Assembly: GCF_000172975.1 (NCBI RefSeq)
Contig: NZ_ABTR02000001.1
Span: 2,394,501-2,458,500, forward strand
Direction: 5' to 3'
DNA from: Dethiosulfovibrio peptidovorans DSM 11002
GTDB taxonomy: Bacteria; Synergistota; Synergistia; Synergistales; Dethiosulfovibrionaceae
DNA length: 64,000 bases
Under the pieces are notes generated by a model, which was not told the DNA's origin, did no database searches, and saw only the letters and a program-made list of their open reading frames with translations. The position numbers and the translations under genes were made by a program. Shown in pieces: positions 26,179 through 37,815 of the stretch. The first letter of the stretch is position 1. The number at the start of each line of letters is the position of its first letter.

Positions 26179-26731
26179 CGATTTTCCCTCCTTTACCTGA
26201 AGAGCTGCCGAACTTATCGGCTAAAATTTGGAATCGGGGATCCGCCGCCTCTCCCTCTTCCCTCGTAGTACTGGGCCCGATCGGATCACACCCCTCGGGA
26301 CAAACCGGGTAAAGGGGCATGGAGACGACGAAACACTCCCAAAGGTCGCCGGAGATGTCGATGGTTTTCCCGATCTGAGGCAACGATTTTATCACCTCGT
26401 CAAGTTCGACATCTTCCGACTCTTCTTCGTCGGGCTGCGACACATAACAATACTCGAAATTCTCCTCTATTGCAACCTCCAGAGGGGAGAGACAACGAGA
26501 ACATTCCGTTTCGACCCTAAAGGAGAGCCGGAGAGATATCCTGACCGCTCCATCGTTCCGTACTGTCCTAGCCGAAATTTCGACGGGAGACACACATCGA
26601 TAGGAGCCTCCCCCGAGCTTTATGAGATCCTGAAAATTCAGAGACCAGTTTTTCTCGGATGGCAGAAGCGGTTCTTCCGGAACATCCACAAAGAATCGCC
26701 AATTCTCCGGCGGGCTATCGCGGAAAACCAA
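26135..26731 (-). CDS. YceD family (DUF177) rRNA-accumulation protein
   Basis: A 198-residue protein of the DUF177 family, which is almost always found just before rpmF and in E. coli and plants helps 23S rRNA build-up. Cys motifs ECSRCLSPLE (about residue 76) and YPVCPEGCDP (about residue 140) are the family's conserved points, and DPRFQIL is the usual end; about 25 further residues extend into rpmF in another frame. Confidence 0.85.
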   Translation of the reverse strand: MVFRDSPPENWRFFVDVPEEPLLPSEKNWSLNFQDLIKLGGGSYRCVSPVEISARTVRNDGAVRISLRLSFRVETECSRCLSPLEVAIEENFEYCYVSQPDEEESEDVELDEVIKSLPQIGKTIDISGDLWECFVVSMPLYPVCPEGCDPIGPSTTREEGEAADPRFQILADKFGSSSGKGGKIDGNSKVKGISSQDS

Positions 26732-26749
26732 AAGGACCGCCTCCTGAAT

Positions 26750-27943
26750 TTAACAGGACACCAGTTTTTTGGTGTCTCTCGCTATCACGAGTTCCTCGTT
26801 GGTAGGTATCACCATGACCTTGACTTTGGAGTCGTCTGAGCTGATGATCCTTTCCTCGCCCCTGAAATCGTTCTTGCTTTTGTCCACCGACGCACCCAAG
26901 AACCCTAGATTCTCCGTGACGGTCTCCCTTATGGCCTTGCAGTTCTCTCCGATACCGGCGGTAAATACGATGGCGTCCACGCCTCCCATGGCGGCGGCGT
27001 AGGCACCGATGTACTTGGTTATGCTGTAGGAAAGCATCTCGAAAGCCAAGGTAGCCCTCTCGTCGCCCTTCTCCATGCCGTCCTCGATATCCCTAAGATC
27101 GCTGCTGATTCCAGAAACACCGTGAACGCCGCTCTCTTTGTTGAGAATCGTGTCGGCCTTATCCACAGACCCCTCCTTCTCGGCGATGAACTTGACTATG
27201 GAGGGATCTATATCGCCACAGCGGGTTCCCATGAGAACCCCGGCAAGAGGTGTGAATCCCATGGAGGTATCGACGCAGATTCCGTCCTTGACGGCGGTGA
27301 TAGAGCTGCCGTTTCCGAGGTGACATGTGACGATTTTAAGATCCTCGATGGGACGTCCCATGATCTCCGCACAGCGATTCGCCACGAAGAAGTGGCTGGT
27401 CCCGTGGAAACCGTAACGACGGACCTTGTAATTCTCGTAGTAACGATAAGGCACACCGTACATATAGGCATGTTTGGGCATCGTCTGGTGGAAGGCTGTA
27501 TCGAATACTCCGACTTGGGGGACATCGGGAAGCACCGAGGTGATGGCCTCTATGCCGGTGATATTGGCCGGATTATGCAGGGGGGCCAAGGGAATACATT
27601 CCTTGAGAGCGGCCATGACCGCGTCGTCAAGACGGACGGAGCAAGCGAACTTCTCTCCGGCATGGACGACTCGATGTCCCACGGCACTGAGCTCGTCCAG
27701 GCTGGAAAGCACTCCATGCTCTCCGTCGAGAAGAGAGTCCAGCACAAGCTTTACCGCAACCTTATGATCGGGGATAGCGGTCTCGGTGACCACGGCGTCC
27801 TGCCCTGCCTTGGTATGTTTGATCCTGGAGCCCTCTATACCGATCCTCTCCACCAACCCTTTGGCGAGAGCGTTTTCGGTCTCCATATCGAAAAGCTGAT
27901 ACTTAAGGGAAGAACTACCGCAGTTGATAACCAGAACTTTCAT
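26750..27943 (-). CDS. ackA: Acetate kinase
   Basis: A 397-residue enzyme that turns acetyl phosphate and ADP into acetate and ATP, the main ATP-yielding step after PFOR. NCGSSSLKY at the N terminus, HRVVHAGE, HLGNGSS and RCGDIDPS are all present. The ATG at 27943 is chosen because it opens with the canonical MKVLVINCGSS. No pta lies beside it. Confidence 0.96.
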   Translation of the reverse strand: MKVLVINCGSSSLKYQLFDMETENALAKGLVERIGIEGSRIKHTKAGQDAVVTETAIPDHKVAVKLVLDSLLDGEHGVLSSLDELSAVGHRVVHAGEKFACSVRLDDAVMAALKECIPLAPLHNPANITGIEAITSVLPDVPQVGVFDTAFHQTMPKHAYMYGVPYRYYENYKVRRYGFHGTSHFFVANRCAEIMGRPIEDLKIVTCHLGNGSSITAVKDGICVDTSMGFTPLAGVLMGTRCGDIDPSIVKFIAEKEGSVDKADTILNKESGVHGVSGISSDLRDIEDGMEKGDERATLAFEMLSYSITKYIGAYAAAMGGVDAIVFTAGIGENCKAIRETVTENLGFLGASVDKSKNDFRGEERIISSDDSKVKVMVIPTNEELVIARDTKKLVSC

Positions 27944-27961
27944 ATCGCCTATAAGCCTCCT

Positions 27962-27983
27962 TGCCATTTTGCATTGAATGGCA
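27962..27983. repeat. Inverted repeat between ackA and tmcAL
   Basis: Two 7-base arms (27962-27968 and 27977-27983) form a perfect inverted repeat with an 8-base spacer in the divergent promoter region. A TTGCCA and TAATGT pair 17 bases apart for the plus strand overlaps it. It could be an operator. Confidence 0.45.
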
Positions 27984-28024
27984 TAATGTTATCCCCGAAC
28001 GAAAACTCCGAAGGGGGTATTCCG

Positions 28025-29224
28025 ATGTTTAAAAAAGCGATCGGTATCATCGCCGAATATAACCCGTTTCATATGGGGCATCTGCATCACGTCGAGAACG
28101 CCTCTTCAAGCGGAGACCCGATAATAGTGGCCCTTTCCTCCAACTTCACCCAAAGAGGAGAACCAGCGTTTATCGATAAATGGAGCCGCGCGGAGATGGC
28201 CCTACTCTCCGGAGCGGATCTGGTGTTGGAACTTCCGGTCGTCTTTTCATGCCACAACGCCGGTGTTTTCGCAAACGCCGGCGTCGATATAATGAAGTCG
28301 ACCGGAGTGGTCGACCGCCTCTCTTTCGGCATGGAGACCATATCTCCCGAACTTCGGGACATTGTGGCTATTTTAGTGGAGGAACCTAAACCTTTCAAGT
28401 TAAACCTTCGTAAGTTTCTAAATGAAGGTTTCTCTTACGTGGAATCCAGGGCCAGAGCTATGGATTTCACGTATCCCGGAGCCGGAGAAATCCTCTCTCA
28501 ACCCAACAACAGCCTAGCCATATCCTACATGATGAGGATAGAGGAAAAAGGATACGACATAACCCCACTCCCTTTGAAAAGAGCCGGAGCCGGTTATCAC
28601 GACCGATCGACATCCGGCGAATTCCCCAGCGCAACGGCAATACGAAAGGGCATAAGGGCAAAGAGGGAGGAAGCCTTTCAGCGAATCCCCCTCTTCAGCC
28701 GTAAAATTCTGGAGAGAGAGATATCGAGAGGAAGATGCTTCCTTGACAACGACACCCTGTGGGAAAAGATCCGTTTTCTGATGACCAGGACCTCCGGCGA
28801 AGAGCTCGGAAAATATGCCGAGTTCGGGGAGGGCATAGAAAACAGGTTCATGAAAGCCCTCGGGAAATCTACAGACTGGGAGGACTTCATCGATAGATGC
28901 ACGTCCAGGAGATATCCCAGAGGAAGGCTTCAGAGAAACATGATGCATTTTCTCATCGGCCTAGGGCACGAGGAGAACAGGACATATCAGGAAAAAGGCC
29001 CAGCCTACCTGAGGCCGCTGGGGGCTACAAAAAGGGGCAGAGATCTGCTCAAGAGGATAGACGAGGTAGGCTCTCTTCCGGTGATATCGAAATTCGCTCA
29101 GTTGGACCGGGACTACGGTAGATCAATGCTTTTGATGGAAAGACGGAGCTGCGACATCTGGGAGCTTCTTCTTCCGGGGGGAGCCCCCGGCAAAGACACT
29201 AGGACACCTCCGATCATCGTCTAA
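28025..29224 (+). CDS. tmcAL: tRNA(Met) cytidine acetate ligase (YlbM family)
   Basis: A 399-residue nucleotidyltransferase-fold enzyme; the B. subtilis member makes N4-acetylcytidine at the wobble base of elongator tRNA-Met from acetate and ATP. The N-terminal GIIAEYNPFHMGHLHH motif is diagnostic, as are NFTQRGEPA and the FPSATAIRKG segment near residue 200. The ATG at 28025 follows GAAGGGGG. The same frame is open much farther upstream, but that stretch is antisense to ackA. Its stop is one base from the convergent coaD stop. Confidence 0.88.
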   Translation: MFKKAIGIIAEYNPFHMGHLHHVENASSSGDPIIVALSSNFTQRGEPAFIDKWSRAEMALLSGADLVLELPVVFSCHNAGVFANAGVDIMKSTGVVDRLSFGMETISPELRDIVAILVEEPKPFKLNLRKFLNEGFSYVESRARAMDFTYPGAGEILSQPNNSLAISYMMRIEEKGYDITPLPLKRAGAGYHDRSTSGEFPSATAIRKGIRAKREEAFQRIPLFSRKILEREISRGRCFLDNDTLWEKIRFLMTRTSGEELGKYAEFGEGIENRFMKALGKSTDWEDFIDRCTSRRYPRGRLQRNMMHFLIGLGHEENRTYQEKGPAYLRPLGATKRGRDLLKRIDEVGSLPVISKFAQLDRDYGRSMLLMERRSCDIWELLLPGGAPGKDTRTPPIIV

Positions 29225-29225
29225 C

Positions 29226-29723
29226 CTACTTGTCGAAACGGGGGAACCTCTCTCTGAGACGACGATACACACCGGGGGGAACCATCTCCTGCACCGGACC
29301 TCCGAAGTTGAAGATATCCTTTACCGCATGGCTCGACAGATAGGAATACCTGGCGTCGGTCACTATAAATAAAGTCTCTATCTCAGGGGCTAGCTGTCTG
29401 TTCATCTGAGCAAGCTGAAACTCATACTCGAAATCGGAAAGAGCCCGCAACCCCCTTATTATTATGCGGCTTCGCTCCTGCCGCAGGAAATCCACCAAGA
29501 GCCCGGTGAACGAATCCACCTTTACGTTAGGGAGATGGGACAGGGCCTCTATCGCCATGGTCTTTCTCTCGTCAACGCTGAAAGTGGCCCTCTTCTCCGG
29601 GTTTATAAGTATGGATACCGTCAGCTCGTCGAACAACCCGGCGGCTCTCTCGGCTATGTAGATGTGGCCATTCGTTATGGGATCGAAGGACCCCGGATAG
29701 ACAGCCTTGATGGTATGGCTCAC
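29226..29723 (-). CDS. coaD: Phosphopantetheine adenylyltransferase
   Basis: A 165-residue enzyme for the fourth step of CoA synthesis. YPGSFDPITNGHI at the N terminus and the YSYLSSHAVKDI motif near residue 125 are diagnostic. Two consecutive GTG codons can start it; the second (29723) has better spacing from AAAGGAGG, the first (29726) overlaps the rsmD stop. Confidence 0.94.
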   Translation of the reverse strand: MSHTIKAVYPGSFDPITNGHIYIAERAAGLFDELTVSILINPEKRATFSVDERKTMAIEALSHLPNVKVDSFTGLLVDFLRQERSRIIIRGLRALSDFEYEFQLAQMNRQLAPEIETLFIVTDARYSYLSSHAVKDIFNFGGPVQEMVPPGVYRRLRERFPRFDK

Positions 29724-29725
29724 CA

Positions 29726-30232
29726 CTATCCCTCCTTTGAGGCCGACGAAGAAAGCTCCAGAAAGGAAAGGACCGACCTTCCGTAAGATCTCTCGTCCCT
29801 CAGGATCCAGGGAGAAGTGACCTTTACAATTTCCTCCCTGCCATGTTCGAACACGAAGACCCCACAGTCCTTCAGTATTTCTCTACGGGAGAGAATCAAA
29901 TCCGGAAGGGTCTCGTTCCATCGGACTCCGTAGGGCGGATCGGCGAAAACAACGTCGAAGGCAAAACCCTTTCTCGATACCCAGGATAACCCCTTTCTGA
30001 CGTCCATGGAAATGTGGGTGTGAGAATCAAAGCTATTGGCCTTCCATATGGCCTTAGATCTGGATCGCACCAACTCCACAGAGACGACTGGATCCGCCCC
30101 TCTTCTGCAAGCCTCGAAGGCTATCCGTCCAGTTCCGGAAAAAAGATCCAGGAAAGCTACCCCGTTCAGGTTACCCAGGATATTGAAGAGAGCCTGAACC
30201 ACCAGGCCGGTAGTGGGGCGAACTTCCTTCAT
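29726..30232 (-). CDS. rsmD: 16S rRNA (guanine966-N2)-methyltransferase, short N terminus
   Basis: A 168-residue SAM methyltransferase with LFSGTGRIAFEACRRGA (about residue 30) and the catalytic DPPYG (about residue 96). It begins directly at the RPTT segment and lacks the first 15 or so residues (the RIIAGxxxGR strand) usual in RsmD. An in-frame TAG just upstream of the ATG excludes a longer form. The ATG overlaps the trmB stop with TTAGGAG upstream. Confidence 0.85.
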   Translation of the reverse strand: MKEVRPTTGLVVQALFNILGNLNGVAFLDLFSGTGRIAFEACRRGADPVVSVELVRSRSKAIWKANSFDSHTHISMDVRKGLSWVSRKGFAFDVVFADPPYGVRWNETLPDLILSRREILKDCGVFVFEHGREEIVKVTSPWILRDERSYGRSVLSFLELSSSASKEG

Positions 30233-31161
30233 GATCTCCTAATGCTTCCTGCGACCGCATCCAAGGCCCTACGGACTGCGGGAGTAAGATAAGGAGAACA
30301 GACTCCGTCTACCTTGACCAAAGCCCCGTTTTCCCTGAGCACTACCCTCACGTAAAACTTCTGCTCGTAACCGTCATCGGAGGTTACCGCCTGAATAAGC
30401 CACGAGTCCCTGGAATCGGAGTAGATCCTCTCCAAAGTCCAGTGAGCCCCGTCCTCTCCCTCGGAGATACCCAATTTTTCATCCTTCAAAACTGCCATAT
30501 CCAACTCGTCCGATTTCACGGCTACGTGCATGTCGTCACACCTTCCGTCCACAATCCTATCCACTGTAAAATTACCTAACTTCTCGAAGACCAAGAGATA
30601 TATATCCTTGCCCTGCTCCAGCCATTTCCTCTCGTATTTCGTAGTTATCTCCCTTCGTTTGTTTACATCGAAAGAGATCAAGCTAAGAGAGGGATGGCCA
30701 TCCAAGATGGATGCGACCTCGTCGGCGTACCATTTCTCGTCGGTGGCCAGTTCAAAACAGCCGCCTATACGTAAAACCGACGCCACCACGTCGGAGAAGC
30801 CTCTATGTGTGACCCGCCTCCTGGCGTGGCGTTCCTTGGGCCAGGGACAGGGGAAACTCATATATATTCGTTCCAAAGATTCGTCGCTGAAACACTCTCT
30901 CAGAAGGAATCGGGCATCGCCGCATATTATTCTGACGTTCCCAAGGTCCTCTCTGACAGCCCTTTTCACCGCCTTGCCGACGCAGGTCATGGAGATCTCC
31001 AATCCATAGACCATCGTATCGGGATTTAACCCAGCCAAGTGCGTAAGAAACTCTCCGTTTCCGAAGCCGATCTCCACCATCTTTCTGCCGCCTTGCTCCG
31101 GATCAACTGGCACTCCCGATATAGACGGCTCCAAGAGGACATCCTGTCTTTTCATGACCAT
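30229..31161 (-). CDS. trmB: tRNA (guanine46-N7)-methyltransferase homologue with long C-terminal extension
   Basis: A 310-residue TrmB-family SAM methyltransferase. The SAM site is MVEIGFGNGEFL (about residue 30) and the RHARRRVTHRGF segment matches the family. Two oddities: the nearly invariant FPDPWPK reads FPCPWPK, so an Asp important for activity is Cys; and after about residue 205 there is an extension of roughly 105 residues that I do not recognise. The start ATG at 31161 follows GGAGG at 5 bases. Confidence 0.8.
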   Translation of the reverse strand: MVMKRQDVLLEPSISGVPVDPEQGGRKMVEIGFGNGEFLTHLAGLNPDTMVYGLEISMTCVGKAVKRAVREDLGNVRIICGDARFLLRECFSDESLERIYMSFPCPWPKERHARRRVTHRGFSDVVASVLRIGGCFELATDEKWYADEVASILDGHPSLSLISFDVNKRREITTKYERKWLEQGKDIYLLVFEKLGNFTVDRIVDGRCDDMHVAVKSDELDMAVLKDEKLGISEGEDGAHWTLERIYSDSRDSWLIQAVTSDDGYEQKFYVRVVLRENGALVKVDGVCSPYLTPAVRRALDAVAGSIRRS

Positions 31162-34959
<3,798 letters not shown>

Positions 34960-34993
34960 AGCATAAAAAATATATTCGGAACAATCTTTCTAA

Positions 34994-35029
34994 GCGGGAG
35001 GCCGTAAAAAGCGGCCTCCCGCCGTTTTT
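34994..35029 (+). terminator. Terminator of the PFOR gene
   Basis: An 11-bp GC-rich stem (34994-35004 with 35012-35022) followed by a T run. Confidence 0.9.
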
Positions 35030-35034
35030 GGTAG

Positions 35035-35063
35035 TTGACCGAAAGGTGTCGGCCGTGTATAAT
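35035..35063 (+). promoter_or_regulatory. Promoter of tRNA-Pro
   Basis: TTGACC, a 17-base spacer and a perfect TATAAT, ending 14 bases before the tRNA gene. Confidence 0.88.
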
Positions 35064-35077
35064 GCTCCTCGTTGAGG

Positions 35078-35155
35078 CGGGACGTAGCGCAGCCTGGCTA
35101 GCGTACCTGAATGGGGTTCAGGTGGTCGGAGGTTCGAATCCTCTCGTCCCGACCA
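35078..35155 (+). tRNA. tRNA-Pro (anticodon GGG)
   Basis: A complete cloverleaf with a 7-bp acceptor stem (CGGGACG with CGTCCCG), anticodon stem CCTGA/TCAGG, loop ATGGGGT with anticodon GGG, a T arm with GTTCGAAT, and CCA encoded. It decodes CCC and CCU. Confidence 0.95.
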
Positions 35156-35163
35156 GAATTATC

Positions 35164-35196
35164 AACGGGAAGCCGTAAAGGCTTCCCGTTTTTTTC
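35164..35196 (+). terminator. Terminator after tRNA-Pro
   Basis: An 11-bp stem (35164-35174 with 35180-35190) followed by seven T. Confidence 0.9.
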
Positions 35197-35218
35197 ATAT
35201 TAGGAGGTTCAAGATCCT

Positions 35219-36025
35219 ATGAGAGATGCCCCCTCTTTTACTCCGAAAACCAGCCTGGGACAGAATTTCCTGATCAACAGGGACATAGTCCGAAGAACGG
35301 TGGAAAGAGCCGATATAACGAAGAAAGACGTGATCCTCGAGATAGGTCCTGGACAGGGAGTCCTGACGAGGGAGATACTATCGTCTCCATGTTCCCACCT
35401 TCATTCCATAGAGATAGACAGAAGACTGGAGCCTTTCCTTAAGGACATAGAGGAAGATGACCGATTTTCCCTCCATTGGGGAGATGGGGTGAAGTTCCCA
35501 TACGGAGAACTCAGACCGGTTCCCTCCAAGGTAGTAGCAAACATACCCTACCACGTAACGACCCCTTTGATATGGTCTATATTGGAGAAACTGGCTCCCT
35601 CTGGCCTTAGCTATATGATACTGATGGTACAGAAGGAGGCAGCGGACCGGCTTGTCGCACAGGCCTGCACCAAGGAGCGTTACCCTCTAGGTATAACCCT
35701 GGCAGCCATGGGGTCGGCCAAGACATACATGAAGGTATCCCCCGGGTCCTTCAGGCCTATCCCTAAGGTTTCATCCGCTCTGGTGGAGCTGACGATAGAG
35801 AGAAGGAGAGACCTACCCTCAGACAACCTCTGGCGAAAGGTACTTAAGGCAGGATTCTCTCAGAGACGAAAGAAACTGGCAAACAACCTGGTATCCCTCG
35901 GGATCAAAAAGGAAGAAATTCTAGACCTAATGGATCGCTCAGGAATTCCATCGGAGGCAAGAGCCGAGACCCTTTCGGTATATCAATGGCTCGAGTTCGT
36001 TGAATCCCTAAGACAGACGGTTTAA
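35219..36025 (+). CDS. rsmA: 16S rRNA (adenine1518/1519-N6)-dimethyltransferase
   Basis: This 268-residue KsgA enzyme dimethylates two adenines near the 3' end of 16S rRNA. SLGQNFLINRDI, EIGPGQGVLT (SAM site, about residue 41) and the catalytic NIPYHVTTP (about residue 104) are intact, and the C-terminal GFSQRRKKLANN is typical. TAGGAGG precedes the ATG. It is alone on the plus strand after tRNA-Pro. Confidence 0.95.
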   Translation: MRDAPSFTPKTSLGQNFLINRDIVRRTVERADITKKDVILEIGPGQGVLTREILSSPCSHLHSIEIDRRLEPFLKDIEEDDRFSLHWGDGVKFPYGELRPVPSKVVANIPYHVTTPLIWSILEKLAPSGLSYMILMVQKEAADRLVAQACTKERYPLGITLAAMGSAKTYMKVSPGSFRPIPKVSSALVELTIERRRDLPSDNLWRKVLKAGFSQRRKKLANNLVSLGIKKEEILDLMDRSGIPSEARAETLSVYQWLEFVESLRQTV

Positions 36026-36074
36026 AAAAAGAGTGGCATGGAAGAGACGGAACGTCTCGACCATGCCACTCTTT
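36024..36074. terminator. Bidirectional terminator between rsmA and hup
   Basis: A 14-bp stem (36028-36041 with 36061-36074) with an inner hairpin, an A run on the left that gives T on the minus strand and TTT on the right. It can serve both convergent genes, better for hup. Confidence 0.8.
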
Positions 36075-36091
36075 CGTGACCGGAAAGCCCT

Positions 36092-36367
36092 CTAGTTAAC
36101 CCTGTCCTTGAGCGCTTTTCCAGGACGGAACACGGGGACCTTCTTGGCGGGAATCTCTATGGTCTTCTCGGGATCCTGAGGGTTCCTGCCGGTTCTGGCC
36201 GCTCTCTCTCTCACCTCAAAGGTTCCAAATCCGACAAGCTGAACCTTTTCACCCTTTACCAGGGCCTCCTCAACTGACTCCAAAACGGCAGAGACCGCCT
36301 CTCCTGCGGCTTTTTTGCTGAGTTCCGCGGATTTAGCCACTGCCTCGATAAGTTCGGTTTTGGTCAC
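36092..36367 (-). CDS. hup: DNA-binding protein HU
   Basis: A 91-residue histone-like protein with [19 protein letters not shown] (the DNA-binding arm begins near residue 46) and an ending of [12 protein letters not shown]. It starts at a GTG with GAGGAGG upstream and has its own promoter. Confidence 0.95.
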   Translation of the reverse strand: MTKTELIEAVAKSAELSKKAAGEAVSAVLESVEEALVKGEKVQLVGFGTFEVRERAARTGRNPQDPEKTIEIPAKKVPVFRPGKALKDRVN

Positions 36368-36438
36368 GTCAAACTACCTCCTCAAAAGGATAAATAAAAC
36401 GACTCCTACACGCAGGAAGAACTAAGCTCTCCCTGCTA

Positions 36439-36467
36439 TTTTTATCAGCTCATCCAGTCGTGGTCAA
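36439..36467 (-). promoter_or_regulatory. Promoter of hup
   Basis: Minus-strand TTGACC, a 17-base spacer and TAAAAA, just past the end of der. The leader is about 65 bases. Confidence 0.65.
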
Positions 36468-36470
36468 GCC

Positions 36471-37805
36471 TCAGCGCCTTTTTCCATCGCTATTACGCCA
36501 AAAAAGGCGTATAGGTACCCCATCGTAGTCTCCTAGCCTTCTGATTTGATTAACCATATGATTTTCGAAAGACCTGGTAACTATATTTCTGTCGTTCACG
36601 AAAAACACGAACATAGGGGGCTCCACACCTGCCTGGGTGCAGTAATAGATTCTAAGAAGCTTCCCCTTTTTGTCGCTGGGGAGCCTCTCGAAGGCCAGAA
36701 CGTCTCGCAACAGTCCGTTCAGTTTGGTGGTACTGAATCTGTTCCTCCGCCTCTCGTAGACCCCCAATACTGCGCCTAGAAGTTTCGCTCCCACCCCTCT
36801 TCCGGTCAAAGCGGAGCAGAATACCAGAGGAGCGTGGTCGACAAAAACTAGGGAGTCTCTAACCGAATCTCTTTTCTCGTCTCCGATTCTCTCTCCGTCG
36901 CCTTTGAGAAGATCCCATTTGTTCATAACCAGGACTATCCCCTTGCCTCTCTCCACTATGGAAGAGGCTAGTTTCTTATCCTGATCGGTGACCCCCTCAA
37001 CCGCGTCCACTACCAGTATGGAGACGTCCGACCGGTCTATGCTCTCCATGGTCCTGACGAAGGAATAATACTCTATATCGTCCTTGAAACGGCTCTTTCG
37101 CCTGAGGCCAGCTGTATCTATGAGACGAAGCTTCCTGCCGTCGTCCAGCTCCATGAGAGAATCGATGGAGTCCCTGGTAGTTCCGGGCACGTCACTCACC
37201 AAAGAACGGTTTTCACCCAACAGCCTGTTTAGAATACTGGACTTACCTACGTTAGGCCTCCCCACCAGGGCGACCTTTATCTCGTCTTCCTCCTCGAAAA
37301 ACCTATCGTCCTCGGGAAGAAGCTCGCATACCCTGTCCAAAAGGTCATCTATACCTCTGGCATGTATAGCGCTTATGCCCACGACATCTTGAAAGCCTAG
37401 GCCGTATGCTTCGTAGACCAATTCGTCGAACTTCATGTCGTCCAGCTTGTTTACGACAACGATAACCGGTTTCGGAGCGCTCTTTCTAATAACCATGGCT
37501 ATATCCTCGTCCATCCATGTCAGGCCTTCTCTGCCATCTACGGAAAGGAGGATAACGTCGCTTTCCTCCATAGCCTGGACTATCTGCCCCTTCATTCCTT
37601 CCATTATGGGGTCCTCATCCCTCAGTAAAAGGCCTCCGGTATCCACGAGGTAAAAGCTATTCCCTCTCCATTCAACCTGGCCGTAGAGTCTATCCCTGGT
37701 AACTCCCGGGACATCGTCCACTATGGCCCTTCTCTCCCCTATCAATCTATTGAACAACGAGGACTTCCCTACGTTGGGACGTCCTACTATGGTTACGATT
37801 GCCAT
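36471..37805 (-). CDS. der: Ribosome-assembly GTPase Der (EngA)
   Basis: A 444-residue GTPase with two tandem G domains acting in 50S assembly. Each has a P loop (GRPNVGKSSL at about residues 8 and 181), DTGG or DTAG, and NKxD (NKLD, NKWD); a KH-like domain follows. It is directly after priA. Confidence 0.96.
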   Translation of the reverse strand: MAIVTIVGRPNVGKSSLFNRLIGERRAIVDDVPGVTRDRLYGQVEWRGNSFYLVDTGGLLLRDEDPIMEGMKGQIVQAMEESDVILLSVDGREGLTWMDEDIAMVIRKSAPKPVIVVVNKLDDMKFDELVYEAYGLGFQDVVGISAIHARGIDDLLDRVCELLPEDDRFFEEEDEIKVALVGRPNVGKSSILNRLLGENRSLVSDVPGTTRDSIDSLMELDDGRKLRLIDTAGLRRKSRFKDDIEYYSFVRTMESIDRSDVSILVVDAVEGVTDQDKKLASSIVERGKGIVLVMNKWDLLKGDGERIGDEKRDSVRDSLVFVDHAPLVFCSALTGRGVGAKLLGAVLGVYERRRNRFSTTKLNGLLRDVLAFERLPSDKKGKLLRIYYCTQAGVEPPMFVFFVNDRNIVTRSFENHMVNQIRRLGDYDGVPIRLFWRNSDGKRR

Positions 37806-37815
37806 CTTTTCCTCC

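Noticed and set aside
27122-28024. A plus-strand frame joined in phase to tmcAL would give a 700-residue protein
   Set aside because: The added part lies wholly antisense to ackA, which has full family motifs; tmcAL has a good ribosome site and the diagnostic N terminus at 28025.
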